Of a DNA stretch of 64,000 nt, positions 9,181-21,395 are shown in pieces. A program made the position numbers and the translations under genes. Within the stretch, counting starts at the first letter, position 1. Each line of letters opens with the position of its first letter. The notes under the pieces are model-generated. The model had not been told where the DNA came from. It did no database searches and saw only the letters and a program-made list of their open reading frames with translations. Source of the stretch: Roseiarcus sp963824475 (lineage in GTDB: Bacteria; Pseudomonadota; Alphaproteobacteria; Rhizobiales; Beijerinckiaceae); assembly GCA_963824475.1 (NCBI GenBank), contig CAWGPR010000007.1, positions 310,001 to 374,000 of the forward strand, in the 5' to 3' direction.

Positions 9181-9336
9181 ATGACAGCGACCTACGTATG
9201 GCTCGCCGAGTTCGCGCAAAGAGCCGGCACGCTCTACTTTTTGCTGTTTTTCCTCGCCGTGCTCATCTACGCGTTTTGGCCCAAGAATCGCGCGCGCTTT
9301 GACGACGCGGCCCGCATTCCGCTGCGGGAGGACTGA
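9181..9336 (+). CDS. ccoQ: cbb3 oxidase small subunit CcoQ/FixQ
   Basis: A 51-residue single-helix subunit. The helix is LYFLLFFLAVLIYAFWP, followed by the standard KNRARFDDAARIPL tail that identifies FixQ/CcoQ. The protein is known to stabilise the interaction of CcoP with the CcoNO core. It starts 17 bases after ccoO and ends 3 bases before ccoP, as expected in ccoNOQP. Confidence 0.94.
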   Translation: MTATYVWLAEFAQRAGTLYFLLFFLAVLIYAFWPKNRARFDDAARIPLRED

Positions 9337-9339
9337 GCC

Positions 9340-10215
9340 ATGAGCAGCGATCCGGCTCAAGTCGATCATATCTCCGGTCAAACGACGACCGGGCATGAAT
9401 GGGACGGCATCCGCGAGCTCAACACGCCGTTGCCGCGGTGGTGGCTGTGGCTGTTTTATCTGACGATCGCGTTTTCGGTCGTCTATTGGATCCTTTATCC
9501 CGCATGGCCCTTGGCGACCGGGTTCACGCCGGGCGTTCTGGGCTACACCAATCGCGCTCGGGTCGCGGATGACGTCGCGGCGGCGCAGGCGGCGCGCGCG
9601 CAGCAGGCGGCGGGGTTGGAGACTGCGAGCCTCGCTGAGATCGCCGCCGATCCAAAGCTGTTGGAACTCGCCCTCGCTGACGGCAAGGCGGCGTTCGGCG
9701 ACAATTGCGCCCCCTGCCACGGCTCCGGCGGGCAAGGTCAATACGGCTATCCCAACCTGACCGCCGGCCGTTGGCTCTGGGGCGGAAACCTCGACCAGAT
9801 CGATACGACCATTACGCACGGCATTCGCGCCGACGATCCGGACACGCACACAAGCGCCATGCCCGCATTCGGCAAGGACGGCATCCTGAAAGCGGATCAA
9901 ATCCGTGAGGTCGCCAACTACGTGCGCACCCTCGCCAAGCTTGAGCCCGAACCCGGCGTCGACATCGCGGCGGGCAAAAAGATCTTCGCCGACAATTGCG
10001 CCGCCTGCCACGGCGACGACGCCAAGGGCAACAAAGAACTGGGCGCGCCGAACCTGACGACCAAGATCTGGCTCTACGGCTCCGACATGAAGGACCTGAC
10101 GACGACCATCACCTACGCGCGCAACAGCACGATGCCGGCGTGGGGCCAACGCCTCGATCCGGTGACGATCAAGGCGCTCGCCGTCTATGTCCACAGTCTG
10201 GGCGGCGGTACGTGA
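9340..10215 (+). CDS. ccoP: cbb3-type cytochrome c oxidase subunit III (di-haem)
   Basis: The 291-residue di-haem cytochrome c subunit that receives electrons from soluble cytochromes. The N-terminus has the family stretch HEWDGIRELNTPLPRWW, then one membrane helix. Two periplasmic c-type domains follow with CAPCHGSGG and CAACHGDDA haem motifs, each with a downstream axial Met (SAMPAFG and STMPAWGQR). The gene ends in a GTGA overlap with ccoG, so structural and assembly genes are likely translated from a shared mRNA here. Confidence 0.97.
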   Translation: MSSDPAQVDHISGQTTTGHEWDGIRELNTPLPRWWLWLFYLTIAFSVVYWILYPAWPLATGFTPGVLGYTNRARVADDVAAAQAARAQQAAGLETASLAEIAADPKLLELALADGKAAFGDNCAPCHGSGGQGQYGYPNLTAGRWLWGGNLDQIDTTITHGIRADDPDTHTSAMPAFGKDGILKADQIREVANYVRTLAKLEPEPGVDIAAGKKIFADNCAACHGDDAKGNKELGAPNLTTKIWLYGSDMKDLTTTITYARNSTMPAWGQRLDPVTIKALAVYVHSLGGGT

Positions 10216-11657
10216 GCATAGACCTTGCGGAGCTTGCCGACGACGGTCCGCTCTATGCGGCGGCGAAGAAGGTCTACCCCCAGAGAGTTTGGGGGACTTA
10301 TCGGCGCATCAAATGGATCGTGTTGTGGATCGCGCTTGGCGTCTACTACATCCTGCCCTTCATTCGCTGGAATCGTGGACCCAATGAGCCGAGCCAGGCG
10401 GTCCTCGTCGATATGGCGCATTCCCGCTTCTATTTTTTCTTCATCGAGCTGTGGCCGCAGGAGGTGTACTATTTCACCGGCCTGCTCATCCTGGCGGCGC
10501 TGACCCTGTTTTTGTCCAACGCGCTGTTCGGGCGCGTTTGGTGCGGCTACGCCTGCCCGCAAACGGTGTGGACGGATCTCTTCCTGTTTGTCGAGCGTCG
10601 CATCGAGGGCGACCGGCGGGATCGCATCAAGCTCGACCAAGCGCCGTGGGACAAAGACAAGATCATGAAGCGGGTCGCCAAGCATGCGGCTTGGCTCGTG
10701 ATCGCGCTCTTCACCGGCGGCGCCGCGGTGCTCTATTTCCAGGACGCCCCGACGCTGGTCTGGCAATTGCTGACCTTCAACGCGCCCTTTGTCGCCTATC
10801 TTTGGATGGGCATTCTGACCTTCACGACCTATTCGCTCGCCGGCCACATGCGGGAGCAGGTGTGCCTCTACATGTGCCCATGGCCGCGCATTCAGGCTGC
10901 GCTCACCGACACCGACGCGCTCAATGTCACCTATCGGTCCGATCGGGGCGAGCCGCGCATGTCGGTCAAGGAGGCGGCCAAGGCCCGCGTCCATGGCGAA
11001 CCGGCCGGCGATTGCATCGACTGCATGCAGTGCGTCGCGGTCTGCCCGACCGGGGTCGACATTCGCCACGGCTCGCAACTCGGCTGCATCCAGTGCGGCC
11101 TCTGCATCGACGCCTGCGACGCGGTGATGGCCAAGGTGCATCGCCCGACGCGTCTCATCGCTTACGACACCGATGAGAATCTGGCCCGCAGGAAGCGCGG
11201 CGAGCGCAATGTCTACCGGCTCGTTCGCCCGCGCACGATCCTTTATGCGGCGCTGATCGCCGTCACCGGCTTCGTCATGCTCTATGTGCTGATCTCACGC
11301 TCCAGCATGAACATGAGCGTCCTGCACGTGCGCGCGCCTTTGTTCACGCAGACGGTCGAGGGCGGCGTCCGCAACGGCTATACGCTGCGCTTCTCGAACA
11401 AGGTCGGCGAAGCGCGCGACTTCACGCTCGAAGTCGCCGGCCTCAAGGGCGCCGAGATGACCAGCGTCCTCGCCAGGCCGCTCGGCGATGGCAAGCTCAC
11501 GGTCCATGTCGACCCGGACGCGACGCTCGAGACGCCGGTCTATATTGCGACGCCCGCCGACGTGACGCCCGGCAAATCCACGCCCATCACCTTCACCGCG
11601 ACCGATGCGCTGACCGGCGAGCGCAAATCGGTCGTCGACCACTTCTTTGCCCCATGA
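10212..11657 (+). CDS. ccoG: cbb3 oxidase accessory protein CcoG (FixG)
   Basis: CcoG is a membrane iron-sulphur protein shown in other bacteria to reduce Cu(II) for cbb3 assembly. The 481-residue product starts with GTG in the GTGA overlap with ccoP. It has about five membrane segments, the C-x-P pair in GRVWCGYACPQTVW, the ACLYMCPWPRIQ-type cysteines (here VCLYMCPWP), and two ferredoxin-type cysteine clusters (CIDCMQCVAVCP and CIQCGLCIDACD). A C-terminal Ig-like FixG domain forms the periplasmic end. Confidence 0.96.
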   Translation: MSIDLAELADDGPLYAAAKKVYPQRVWGTYRRIKWIVLWIALGVYYILPFIRWNRGPNEPSQAVLVDMAHSRFYFFFIELWPQEVYYFTGLLILAALTLFLSNALFGRVWCGYACPQTVWTDLFLFVERRIEGDRRDRIKLDQAPWDKDKIMKRVAKHAAWLVIALFTGGAAVLYFQDAPTLVWQLLTFNAPFVAYLWMGILTFTTYSLAGHMREQVCLYMCPWPRIQAALTDTDALNVTYRSDRGEPRMSVKEAAKARVHGEPAGDCIDCMQCVAVCPTGVDIRHGSQLGCIQCGLCIDACDAVMAKVHRPTRLIAYDTDENLARRKRGERNVYRLVRPRTILYAALIAVTGFVMLYVLISRSSMNMSVLHVRAPLFTQTVEGGVRNGYTLRFSNKVGEARDFTLEVAGLKGAEMTSVLARPLGDGKLTVHVDPDATLETPVYIATPADVTPGKSTPITFTATDALTGERKSVVDHFFAP

Positions 11658-11664
11658 GCGGACC

Positions 11665-12168
11665 ATGAGCGCACCTTTGACCGGACTTCGCGCCCTCGCC
11701 ATTCTCTGTTCCTTCTTTCTCGTGATCTTCATCGCGAACGGCGCGCTGATCTATTTCGCGCTCCACACCCTGCACGGCTCCGAGCTGGAAAACCCCTATG
11801 ACGCCAGCCAAGGGTACAACGCGGAGATTGCCGAGGCGCGGGCCCAAGCGGAACGGGGATGGACCGCCGATGTGACCACTCGCGCCGCGGGGCAGGGCGA
11901 GCGAATCGTGGTCGAATTCCGCAATCGGGACGGCGCGCCGATTCCCGACCTCGCGGTGACGGCCCGCCTGATGCATCCGTTCGACGCGGCGCTCGATCGT
12001 GTCGCCACGCTCGCTACGGACGGCGAGGACTATGCGGGGGTCGCGACGCCCGTTCGGTCCGGCCGATGGACGCTGGTGATCGAGGCGAGTCGCGGCTCGG
12101 AGCGCATGTTCCGCAGCGAGAATGAGCTCGTGGTCGCCGAGACGACGCGGAACGCGGAACCGCAATGA
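11665..12168 (+). CDS. ccoH: cbb3 assembly protein CcoH (FixH)
   Basis: A 167-residue membrane-anchored protein with one N-terminal helix (ALAILCSFFLVIFIANGAL) followed by a periplasmic domain of about 125 residues. The NPYDASQGYNAEIAEARAQ block is the FixH signature. CcoH interacts with CcoN and is needed for stable oxidase. The ATG at 11665 is preferred; an in-frame TTG lies six codons upstream and another ATG overlaps the ccoG stop out of frame. Its TGA overlaps the ATG of ccoI (ATGA). Confidence 0.93.
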   Translation: MSAPLTGLRALAILCSFFLVIFIANGALIYFALHTLHGSELENPYDASQGYNAEIAEARAQAERGWTADVTTRAAGQGERIVVEFRNRDGAPIPDLAVTARLMHPFDAALDRVATLATDGEDYAGVATPVRSGRWTLVIEASRGSERMFRSENELVVAETTRNAEPQ

Positions 12169-14337
12169 CCGCCGCGCAGGATCTGTCGCTGTTCGTGCGC
12201 CGTCCGCTGGACGGCGTCGCGGCGATGGACCTGGTGGTCGAAGGCGTCCATTGCGGCGCCTGCATCAACGCGATCGAGACCGGCCTGCGCAAGCAGGCGG
12301 GCGTGCGCGGCGCGCGGGTCAATCTCGCCAGCAAGCGCGTCACGGTCGAATGGAACGAGGGCGCGCTCGAGCCGCCGGCGATTCTCGAGCGGCTCGAGGC
12401 CTTGGGCTATCCCGCCCATCCGTTCGCGGCAAACACTGTCGACAGCGTCGAAAGGGCGGCCGAGCAGCAGCTCATGCGCTGCCTCGGCGTCGCCGCTTTC
12501 GCCACGATGAACGTGATGCTGCTGTCGGTCGCGCTCTGGGCCGGCGCCGACAGCGACTCGAATTCCGCGACCCGCGACCTCTTCCACTGGCTCTCCGCTC
12601 TCGTCGCGCTGCCTTGCGCGGCTTACGCCGGCATGCCGTTCTTTGCGAGCGCCGCGCGCGCGCTTAAAGCCGGCTCGCTCAACATGGACGTGCCGATCTC
12701 GCTCGGCGTCACGCTCGCGCTCGCTCTCTCGCTGTTCCAGACGATCGCCCACGAGCGCGACGCCTATTTCGACAGCGCCCTGATGCTGCTCATGTTCCTG
12801 CTCGCCGGACGCGTTCTCGATCAGCGGATGCGCCGCCGCGCCCGGGACTTCGCAACCAACCTCACCGCGGTTCGCGCCGACCGCGCCCTCAAGCTCATCG
12901 AAGGCGGCGAAGCGCGCGAGACGCCGGTCGCCGCGATCCATCCGGGCGACCTTGTGCTGGTGCGCGCCGGCGAGCGGATCGCCGTCGACGGCGCGGTCGA
13001 AGACGGGCGTTCGGAAGTCGACCAGAGCCTCGTCACCGGCGAGACCATGCCGATTGCGGTTTCCCCCGGCGCGGCGGTCTATGCGGGCGCGCTCAACCTC
13101 TCCGGCGCGCTCCGCGTGCGGGTGACGAAGGAAGCGGGCCAAGCCCTACTCGACGAAGTCGATGCGCTGCTTGCTAAGGCGATGGAGCAGCGCTCGTCAT
13201 ATGTGCGCATCGCCGATCGCGCGGCGCGCTTCTACGCGCCAGTCGTCCATCTGACGGCGCTTGCGGCCTTTCTGGGCTGGCTCTTGGTCGGCGCGGGCTG
13301 GCAGCACTCCCTCATCGTCGCCATCACCGTCCTCATCATCACCTGCCCGTGCGCGCTTGGGCTCGCGGTGCCGGCGGTGCAGGTCGTGGCCGCGGGCGCG
13401 CTGTTTCGCCGTGGGCTATTGCTCAATTCCGGCGAGGCGCTGGAGCGTCTGGCGGAAGCAGGCACAATCGTGTTCGACAAGACCGGCACGCTGACCGATC
13501 CGCGCCCGACGCTCGCCAACGGCGCCGACATTGCGCCCGCAGACCTCGCGCTCGCGGGCTCGCTCGCGCTCTCAAGCAAGCATCCGCTTGCCAAGGCGAT
13601 CGCCGACGCCAGCGGCGCGAAGGCGCCGTTGAGCGGCCACGAATTCCCGGGGCAGGGTGTCAGCACGCTCCATCACGGCAAGCGCGTGAAGCTGGGCTCC
13701 GTCGCCTTCTGCAACGCCGAGGCCGAGGCGGCGCCGGTCGCGGCCGCGTTTCCCGACGCGTCGCTGATTGTCCTCAAGACGCCCGAGCGCAAGGTCGTGT
13801 TCGCGATCCGGCAGGGGCTGCGTTCCGACGCGCGCGAAACGGTCGCAAGCCTCGCTCGCGGCCACGAGATCGAGATCCTGTCGGGCGACCGCCGGGCGGC
13901 GGTTGAACTCGTCGCGCGCGAACTCGGGGTTAAGCATTTCGAATCGGATCTGAAGCCCAAGGACAAGATCGACCGGCTGAAGACGCTTTCCGCCGCCGGA
14001 AAGCGACCGCTGATGGTTGGCGACGGCCTTAACGACGCGCCGGCGCTCGCCGCCGCGCATGTGTTCGATCTCGCCCGTTTCCGCCGCCCATATCGCCCAG
14101 GCGCAGGCCGACGCTCTGTTCCTCGGCGAACGCCTGGCTCCGGTCGCCGATGCCGTCAACTTCGCCGTCAAGGCCCGCAGGCTGATGGTCGAAAATCTGT
14201 GCCTGTCGCTGGTCTATAACGCAATCGCCGCGCCGCTCGCGGTCTTAGGTTATGTGACGCCGCTTATCGCCGCGCTGGCGATGTCGGGCTCCTCGGTGCT
14301 CGTCACGCTCAACGCGCTGCGGGCGCGCGATGCGTAA
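12165..14337 (+). CDS. ccoI: Copper-exporting P1B-ATPase CcoI (FixI), interrupted by one extra base
   Basis: CcoI is the P-type ATPase that delivers copper for the CuB site of cbb3 oxidase. Visible parts are an N-terminal heavy-metal domain with HCGACI, the phosphatase motif SLVTGET, the transmembrane CPCALG copper motif, the phosphorylation site DKTGTLT and the hinge VGDGLNDAPAL. Just after the hinge the frame breaks: the doubled T at 14064-14065 shifts reading, and the expected SISPVSAAHIAQAQADALF continues in another frame to the stop at 14337. Removing one base restores a protein of about 723 residues, normal for FixI. The last two helices are intact in the second frame, so I regard this as a likely sequence error rather than a dead gene. 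Confidence 0.9.
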
Positions 14338-14350
14338 GGTGTGAGGGGAG

Positions 14351-14509
14351 ATGAACGTTCTCGTCTACCTCGTGCCGCTCGCGCTGGCGCTCGGCGCCTT
14401 CGGCCTCGCCGCGTTCTTATGGGCGCTCAAGAACGGCCAGTTCGACGATCTCGACGGCGCCGCCTGGCGGGCGATCAGCGACGACGATCTGCCGGAGGAC
14501 CGCGACTAG
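14351..14509 (+). CDS. ccoS: cbb3 oxidase maturation protein CcoS
   Basis: A 52-residue single-helix protein. The helix LVPLALALGAFGLAAFLWAL is followed by the conserved CcoS tail NGQFDDLDGAAWR and an acidic end (DDDLPEDRD). CcoS is needed for haem and copper cofactor insertion into CcoN. It has a GGGGAG ribosome site directly upstream and ends the ccoGHIS assembly group. Confidence 0.94.
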   Translation: MNVLVYLVPLALALGAFGLAAFLWALKNGQFDDLDGAAWRAISDDDLPEDRD

Positions 14510-14526
14510 CGCGACCCGTCATCGCG

Positions 14527-14546
14527 AGCCCGACCCCCGGGCTTTG
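14527..14546 (+). terminator. Putative terminator after ccoS
   Basis: An AGCCCG stem, ACCCC loop and CGGGCT stem (14527-14543) are followed by TTTG. It lies 18 bases after the ccoS stop and before the convergent alcohol dehydrogenase gene. The short T-run makes it a weak intrinsic terminator. Confidence 0.45.
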
Positions 14547-14579
14547 TCGTCCTGGGGGGAGGGCGCGGCGTTGGCGACC

Positions 14580-15560
14580 TCAGGGCACGAGCACAGCCGC
14601 GCCTTCAAGCGTCCCATTGCGCAAATCGTCGAGCGCCTCGTTGGCCCTGTCAAGCGGGTAGGGGGTGGTCGTGGTTCGCACCTTCGCCTGCGGCGCTACG
14701 CCCAAGAATTCGTGGCCGTCGGCGCGGGTCAGATTGGCGACCGAGGCGACGCTGCGCTCCTCCCACAACAGCCGGTACGGGAAGGAGGGAATATCGCTCA
14801 TGTGAATGCCGCCGCAGACCACCCGCCCGCCCTTGCGCAACGCGGCAAGCGCGGCGGGAACGAGATCGCCGACCGGCGCAAACAGGATGGCGGCGTCGAG
14901 CGGCTGAGGCGGCTCTTCATCCGATCCGCCCGCCCATTCGGCGCCCATCGAGCGGGCGAACGCCTGACCGGCCGCGTCGCCCGGCCGGGTGAAGGCGAAC
15001 ACGCGCCGCCCTTGCCAGCGACAGACCTGGGCGATGATGTGCCCCGCGGCGCCGAAGCCATAGAGGCCGATCGTCCGCCCGTCCCCAGCGAGCTTGAGCG
15101 AGCGCCAGCCGATCAGGCCAGCGCACAGCAGCGGCGCCGTCTCGACCGGGTCGAGGTCCTCAGACAGCGGATAGACGAAATCAGCGTCCGCGATCGTATG
15201 GGTGGCGAAACCGCCGTCGTGGGTGTAGCCGGTAAACAGCGGCGCATCGCACAGGTTTTCGCGTCCGCTCCGGCAATAGGGGCAAGTCCCGTCGGTGTGG
15301 GCGAGCCAGGCTGCGCCGACGCGCGCGCCAGGCTTGAGGCCGACCCCTTCGCCAACCGCCTCGACGCGGCCGACGATCTCATGCCCCGGCACAATCGGCA
15401 GCTTGGGGTTGGGCAGTTCGCCGTCGACGACGTGCAGGTCGGTGCGGCAGACGCCGCAAGCCTCGACCCGAATGCGGATCTGCCCCGGCCCCGGCGCCGG
15501 GTCCGGCCGCTCCTCCATCTGGAGCCGCTCGTGCGCCCGACGCAGGACCATGGCGCGCAT
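14580..15560 (-). CDS. Zinc-dependent alcohol dehydrogenase family protein
   Basis: A 326-residue medium-chain dehydrogenase/reductase. The catalytic zinc ligands are visible as Cys38 in ACGVCRTDLH and GHE in VPGHEIVG, and the structural zinc lobe as CPYCRSGRENLC (with three cysteines in that stretch). The nucleotide-binding fold appears as GLYGFGAAGHIIAQ. Best resemblance is to the AdhP/YahK-like NAD(P)-dependent primary alcohol or aldehyde reductases; substrate is not predictable. It converges on ccoS and lies upstream of nothing obviously related; the LapA-like gene is 15 bases upstream on the same strand, so co-transcription is possible. Confidence 0.88.
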   Translation of the reverse strand: MRAMVLRRAHERLQMEERPDPAPGPGQIRIRVEACGVCRTDLHVVDGELPNPKLPIVPGHEIVGRVEAVGEGVGLKPGARVGAAWLAHTDGTCPYCRSGRENLCDAPLFTGYTHDGGFATHTIADADFVYPLSEDLDPVETAPLLCAGLIGWRSLKLAGDGRTIGLYGFGAAGHIIAQVCRWQGRRVFAFTRPGDAAGQAFARSMGAEWAGGSDEEPPQPLDAAILFAPVGDLVPAALAALRKGGRVVCGGIHMSDIPSFPYRLLWEERSVASVANLTRADGHEFLGVAPQAKVRTTTTPYPLDRANEALDDLRNGTLEGAAVLVP

Positions 15561-15575
15561 GAGAGCGACGCCCCT

Positions 15576-15797
15576 TCAGGCGCGGACGCGCGACCCTGCG
15601 ACCGATCGCCGCAACAGCGCATAGAGGCTCCCGCCGGTCAGCGCCCCCAGCACATAGACGATGAGGGCGAGCACGGCGAGCGGCAGCGTGATTCCGAGCG
15701 AGAGGAAGGACATGCTGACGCTCTGCGTGTTCTGAACCACGAAGATGATCAGAGCGGCGACAAACACCACCACGATCGCCAGATAAAGCCAGCGCAC
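15576..15797 (-). CDS. LapA (DUF1049) domain membrane protein
   Basis: A 73-residue protein with two membrane helices (LYLAIVVVFVAALIIFVVQN and LPLAVLALIVYVLGALTGG) separated by the conserved QNTQSVSMSFL stretch of the LapA/YciS family. In enterobacteria LapA with LapB controls LpxC turnover and lipopolysaccharide assembly; no lapB is in the window, so the role here is open. I chose the GTG start at 15797 because AAGGAG lies 9 bases upstream; no ATG is available nearby. Confidence 0.75.
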   Translation of the reverse strand: MRWLYLAIVVVFVAALIIFVVQNTQSVSMSFLSLGITLPLAVLALIVYVLGALTGGSLYALLRRSVAGSRVRA

Positions 15798-15877
15798 GGG
15801 ATAAATCTCCTTGCCGCAAATAGGCCGGCCGCCTAGCCGCTTCGGCTCACGGCTTGCATAACGCTGCGCGGCTTGCA

Positions 15878-16459
15878 TCAGGCCGCTTGGCGCAAACCAA
15901 AGCCGAGGCCGATCCAGCTCGCCCCGGCGAATACGAGATCGACGCCAAGAAAGATTCCGAGGACGTAGAGCGAAGAGACCGGCCAATGGATCAGGATGAT
16001 GATCCCGAGCAGCAGCGTGATCACGCCCGAAGCGACGACCCAGCCCCACGGCGTGCCGCCTTGCATGTTGAAGCCGAGGAAAATCCGCATGATGCCGGAT
16101 GCGACCAGCGCCGCGCCGAGAATGAGCGTCAGCCACACCGCGGTCAGCAACGGATTGTCGAACGCCACGAACCCGGCGATGATGTAGAGAATGCCGAGCG
16201 CGAGCCAGAACAGGAACCTTCCCCAGGTCTTGATCTGGAACGAGTGGATGACTTCGAAGACCCCGGCCAGCAGCATCATGATGCCGACGACGTAGACGCT
16301 GGCGATGGTCGCCATGACGACGCTGCCGAGCGCGATCACGCCGGCGATGAGGTAAACCACGCCGAGGGCGACGATCCAGCCCCATTTGGATCTGAGCGGC
16401 GCGATGCCCGCGCCGGGTCCAAGCCCTAATACCGATCCAACGTTCGTCATGGCGTTCAT
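15878..16459 (-). CDS. HdeD family acid-resistance membrane protein (DUF308)
   Basis: A 193-residue protein with six hydrophobic helices arranged as three repeated pairs, the DUF308/HdeD pattern. Conserved pieces include ALGVVYLIAGVIALGS and ALGILYIIAGFVAF, each at the start of a repeat. In E. coli HdeD contributes to acid tolerance at high density; in alphaproteobacteria the family is common and mostly unstudied. The ATG at 16459 has AAGTGGGG directly upstream. The longer open frame upstream lacks a good start. Confidence 0.88.
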   Translation of the reverse strand: MNAMTNVGSVLGLGPGAGIAPLRSKWGWIVALGVVYLIAGVIALGSVVMATIASVYVVGIMMLLAGVFEVIHSFQIKTWGRFLFWLALGILYIIAGFVAFDNPLLTAVWLTLILGAALVASGIMRIFLGFNMQGGTPWGWVVASGVITLLLGIIILIHWPVSSLYVLGIFLGVDLVFAGASWIGLGFGLRQAA

Positions 16460-17194
16460 CCCCACTTCATGTGGCGCGCAACGGCGGGAGTTTCGAGGCC
16501 CCTCTGGCGCGCGCTTTCGCACTGTAATCTATCACAATCCGGTTTGATGAGAAACGCCCGCTTTTTCCCACAACGAAATGGGGCGAACACCAAATTGGCC
16601 TTTGCGGGATCGAGCGCCCGCGCGCTCAAGCCTTGCCGCCCTTCCAGTCCCTCAATCGGCTCAAGAGCACGAACGAAGCAGCCTCTTTCGAGTCGGCGAG
16701 ATAATCGTGGGCGGCGCGCGAAAGGCGTTCGACCAACGATCTCTTGTAGCCCTTGTCGTTGGGCTCAAGCGGGATCGTGGTGACAATGACGAGTACGCGC
16801 TGCTCGCTGCCATCCTGAGCTTTCGCGGTCCACACTTTGGCGCCTCTTGCGAGGGGATGAGAGAATGACATTAACATCTGCCCCATGGATAATATCCCGC
16901 CAACGTAAGGGATCAGCGCCGCGCTGGCCCGTCAAGCCCCGTTTCCATGCATACGCCTGCGCCAATTGGGCGCGGGCCAGCCCTACCGCCTGCTGGAGTT
17001 CGAGCAGCCGCGGCGCCAGCCACACCGGAATGACTATCGCACGGCGACCGCCGCCGGCGATCCGCCCGCGAACCGGCCGACGACGTTGCCGGTCATAACC
17101 CAAAACTCCGATGATCCAATCCCCACGCCGCCGGCTTGCGGTCATTGCCGCCAGCCGCGCGTTTGAATAACAGACCATACGGAGAGCTCATCGA
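16460..17194. other. Gene-poor stretch between hdeD-like gene and clpB
   Basis: 735 bases with one weak candidate gene (16626-16886, described separately). The other open frames are arginine- and serine-rich composition shadows. No repeat, tRNA or strong terminator was recognised. The clpB stop lies at the right edge and the hdeD-like promoter at the left edge. Confidence 0.4.
16626..16886 (-). CDS. Hypothetical protein
   Basis: An 86-residue frame with plausible composition: a beta-prone middle (EQRVLVIVTTIPLEPND) and an amphipathic C-terminal half (SLVERLSRAAHDYLADSKEAASFVLLSRLRDW). Alternative starts at the third and sixth methionine-region codons exist. I recognise no family. It is the only frame in this 700-base stretch without excess Arg/Ser, which is why I list it. 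It could still be chance. Confidence 0.38.
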   Translation of the reverse strand: MGQMLMSFSHPLARGAKVWTAKAQDGSEQRVLVIVTTIPLEPNDKGYKRSLVERLSRAAHDYLADSKEAASFVLLSRLRDWKGGKA

Positions 17195-19842
<2,648 letters not shown>

Positions 19843-20024
19843 GATCTTCCCCTTCGGCGCTGGCTGGCGCCCCGAAGCGACGCCCGCCAGCCCATACAAT
19901 TGGATTGCCGCGATTTCGCGGCTTGCCGTCAATGTAGGAGCCGCCAGGCGCGGACGGAAGGGCGCGAAATCCATTAAACGCCGAACGAAGACCGGCGGCC
20001 TTGACGAAGATCAGTTTTGCCCGG

Positions 20025-20249
20025 TCAGGAGGCGGCGCGCTTCAAAAACTCCTGGAACCATTCGGCGTTCATTCCCGCGATCGGCAGCCAGGCTTTGAAC
20101 AGCAACTCCGGCGAGTAGCGCTCGATCTCGGTCATCATCCGCTTTTCGATATCCGCCATAACGGCCTTCTGCATTGGCTCGACATCCGGCAGTCCCATGA
20201 ACTGACGCGCCTCGAGTGGCGTGCAATCGACATTGATCGTGATCTTCAT
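20025..20249 (-). CDS. DUF6489 family protein
   Basis: A 74-residue protein beginning KITINVDCTPLEARQFMGLPD, the DUF6489 signature. The remainder is helical (KAVMADIEKRMMTEIERYS) and ends in FQEFLKRAAS. Similar short proteins are widespread in alphaproteobacteria and have a phasin-like C-terminal helix, but no function is established. It lies 180 bases upstream of clpB on the same strand. Confidence 0.78.
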   Translation of the reverse strand: MKITINVDCTPLEARQFMGLPDVEPMQKAVMADIEKRMMTEIERYSPELLFKAWLPIAGMNAEWFQEFLKRAAS

Positions 20250-20502
20250 CGGCCTTTGTCGTCTCCTCTCATCGGGCCGACCGCGACGCCAATCCGTCGC
20301 TGGCTAGCGGAATACCGTTCCCATCCGCCGCTCGTTCCACCGCCGCATGCGCCGCGCGCCGGCCCCGGGGGAAAGCGACCTGAAAGATTGCTTGGCCTAG
20401 GGCTTGGCGGGCCGAGATGACTTGGCGCCGATCGACGCTTATGAAGGCGCCTCTCGCGCCCTTCGGCGGCACTATTGCAGGTCTTTGCCCGGTGAGCCAG
20501 CG

Positions 20503-21249
20503 TTGACCGACCTCAAGGCCTTTATTCTCCATCTGGAGCGCGCGATTTCGCGCCAGGCCAATGTCCAGTCGCTCATCGCTTCGCTGCCGATCGAGAGCGA
20601 GGTCATTGCGGCGGTGGACGGCGCCCGCCTCACCCGGCAAGAGCTCGACCAGGCTTACGTGCGGCGCCGTTTTGATCCCCGCTATCCGTTCGCGCTGACC
20701 ACGACCGAAGTCGGCGTTTTCCTCAGCCATCGCTTGGCCTGGCGGCGGATCGTCGATGACGCGCTCGACTTCGCCTTCATCTTCGAGGACGACGCAGAGA
20801 TCGATCCCGCGCCGTTCGCGGCGCTGATCGAGTTCGTTATCGCCGAACGGGGGACTTGGGATTATGTGCTGCTGCCGGCCAAGCCGATCCGAGGCGGAAC
20901 AGCCATCGCCCAGCGCGGCGGGCTTGCGCTCATGCGCCCCGATGCGCCCCCCTTAAGAGCGATCGCTCAGATCGTGTCGCTCGCCGCCGCCAAGCGCCTG
21001 CTCGACCGCACCCTGCCGTTCGACCGCCCGGTGGACACGCTCTTGCAGATGACCTGGGTCACCGGCCAGCCGGTGCTGGTCGCCTGGCCCTCGACGGTCC
21101 GCGACGTTTCGCTTGAGACCGGCGGCAGCACCGTCCAGCGCAAGTCGATGGGCCTCACTGAGCGCCTCCGGCATGAAGCGATGCGCCCGATCTACCGCGC
21201 GCAAGTGCTGGCCCGCTACCGGCGGCATCTGGGGCAAGCTTCGCGCTAA
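20503..21249 (+). CDS. Glycosyltransferase family 25 protein
   Basis: A cytoplasmic enzyme likely to add a sugar to lipopolysaccharide or a related glycan. The fold shows the GT25 order: LKAFILHLERAISRQ at the start, AVDGARLT, then TTTEVGVFLSHRLAWRRIV and the metal-binding acidic motif FAFIFEDDAEI at about residues 87-97. I prefer the TTG at 20503 (GGTGAG upstream) because it begins the conserved domain; a TTG at 20404 would add 33 unconserved residues. It stands alone, not in a visible polysaccharide cluster. Confidence 0.82.
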   Translation: MTDLKAFILHLERAISRQANVQSLIASLPIESEVIAAVDGARLTRQELDQAYVRRRFDPRYPFALTTTEVGVFLSHRLAWRRIVDDALDFAFIFEDDAEIDPAPFAALIEFVIAERGTWDYVLLPAKPIRGGTAIAQRGGLALMRPDAPPLRAIAQIVSLAAAKRLLDRTLPFDRPVDTLLQMTWVTGQPVLVAWPSTVRDVSLETGGSTVQRKSMGLTERLRHEAMRPIYRAQVLARYRRHLGQASR

Positions 21250-21395
21250 GGTCAAAACCCAATCAGCTTGACCGGTTTCGACGTATTGCGGACATTGCCG
21301 ATGGCGATGGCAGACGTCGCAGTTGCGGCGAAAGTCGATCCGCGCTGCGCCGGAAGACGGGTATCCACGATGGCTTTAGGGGTGGTAGGCTACGG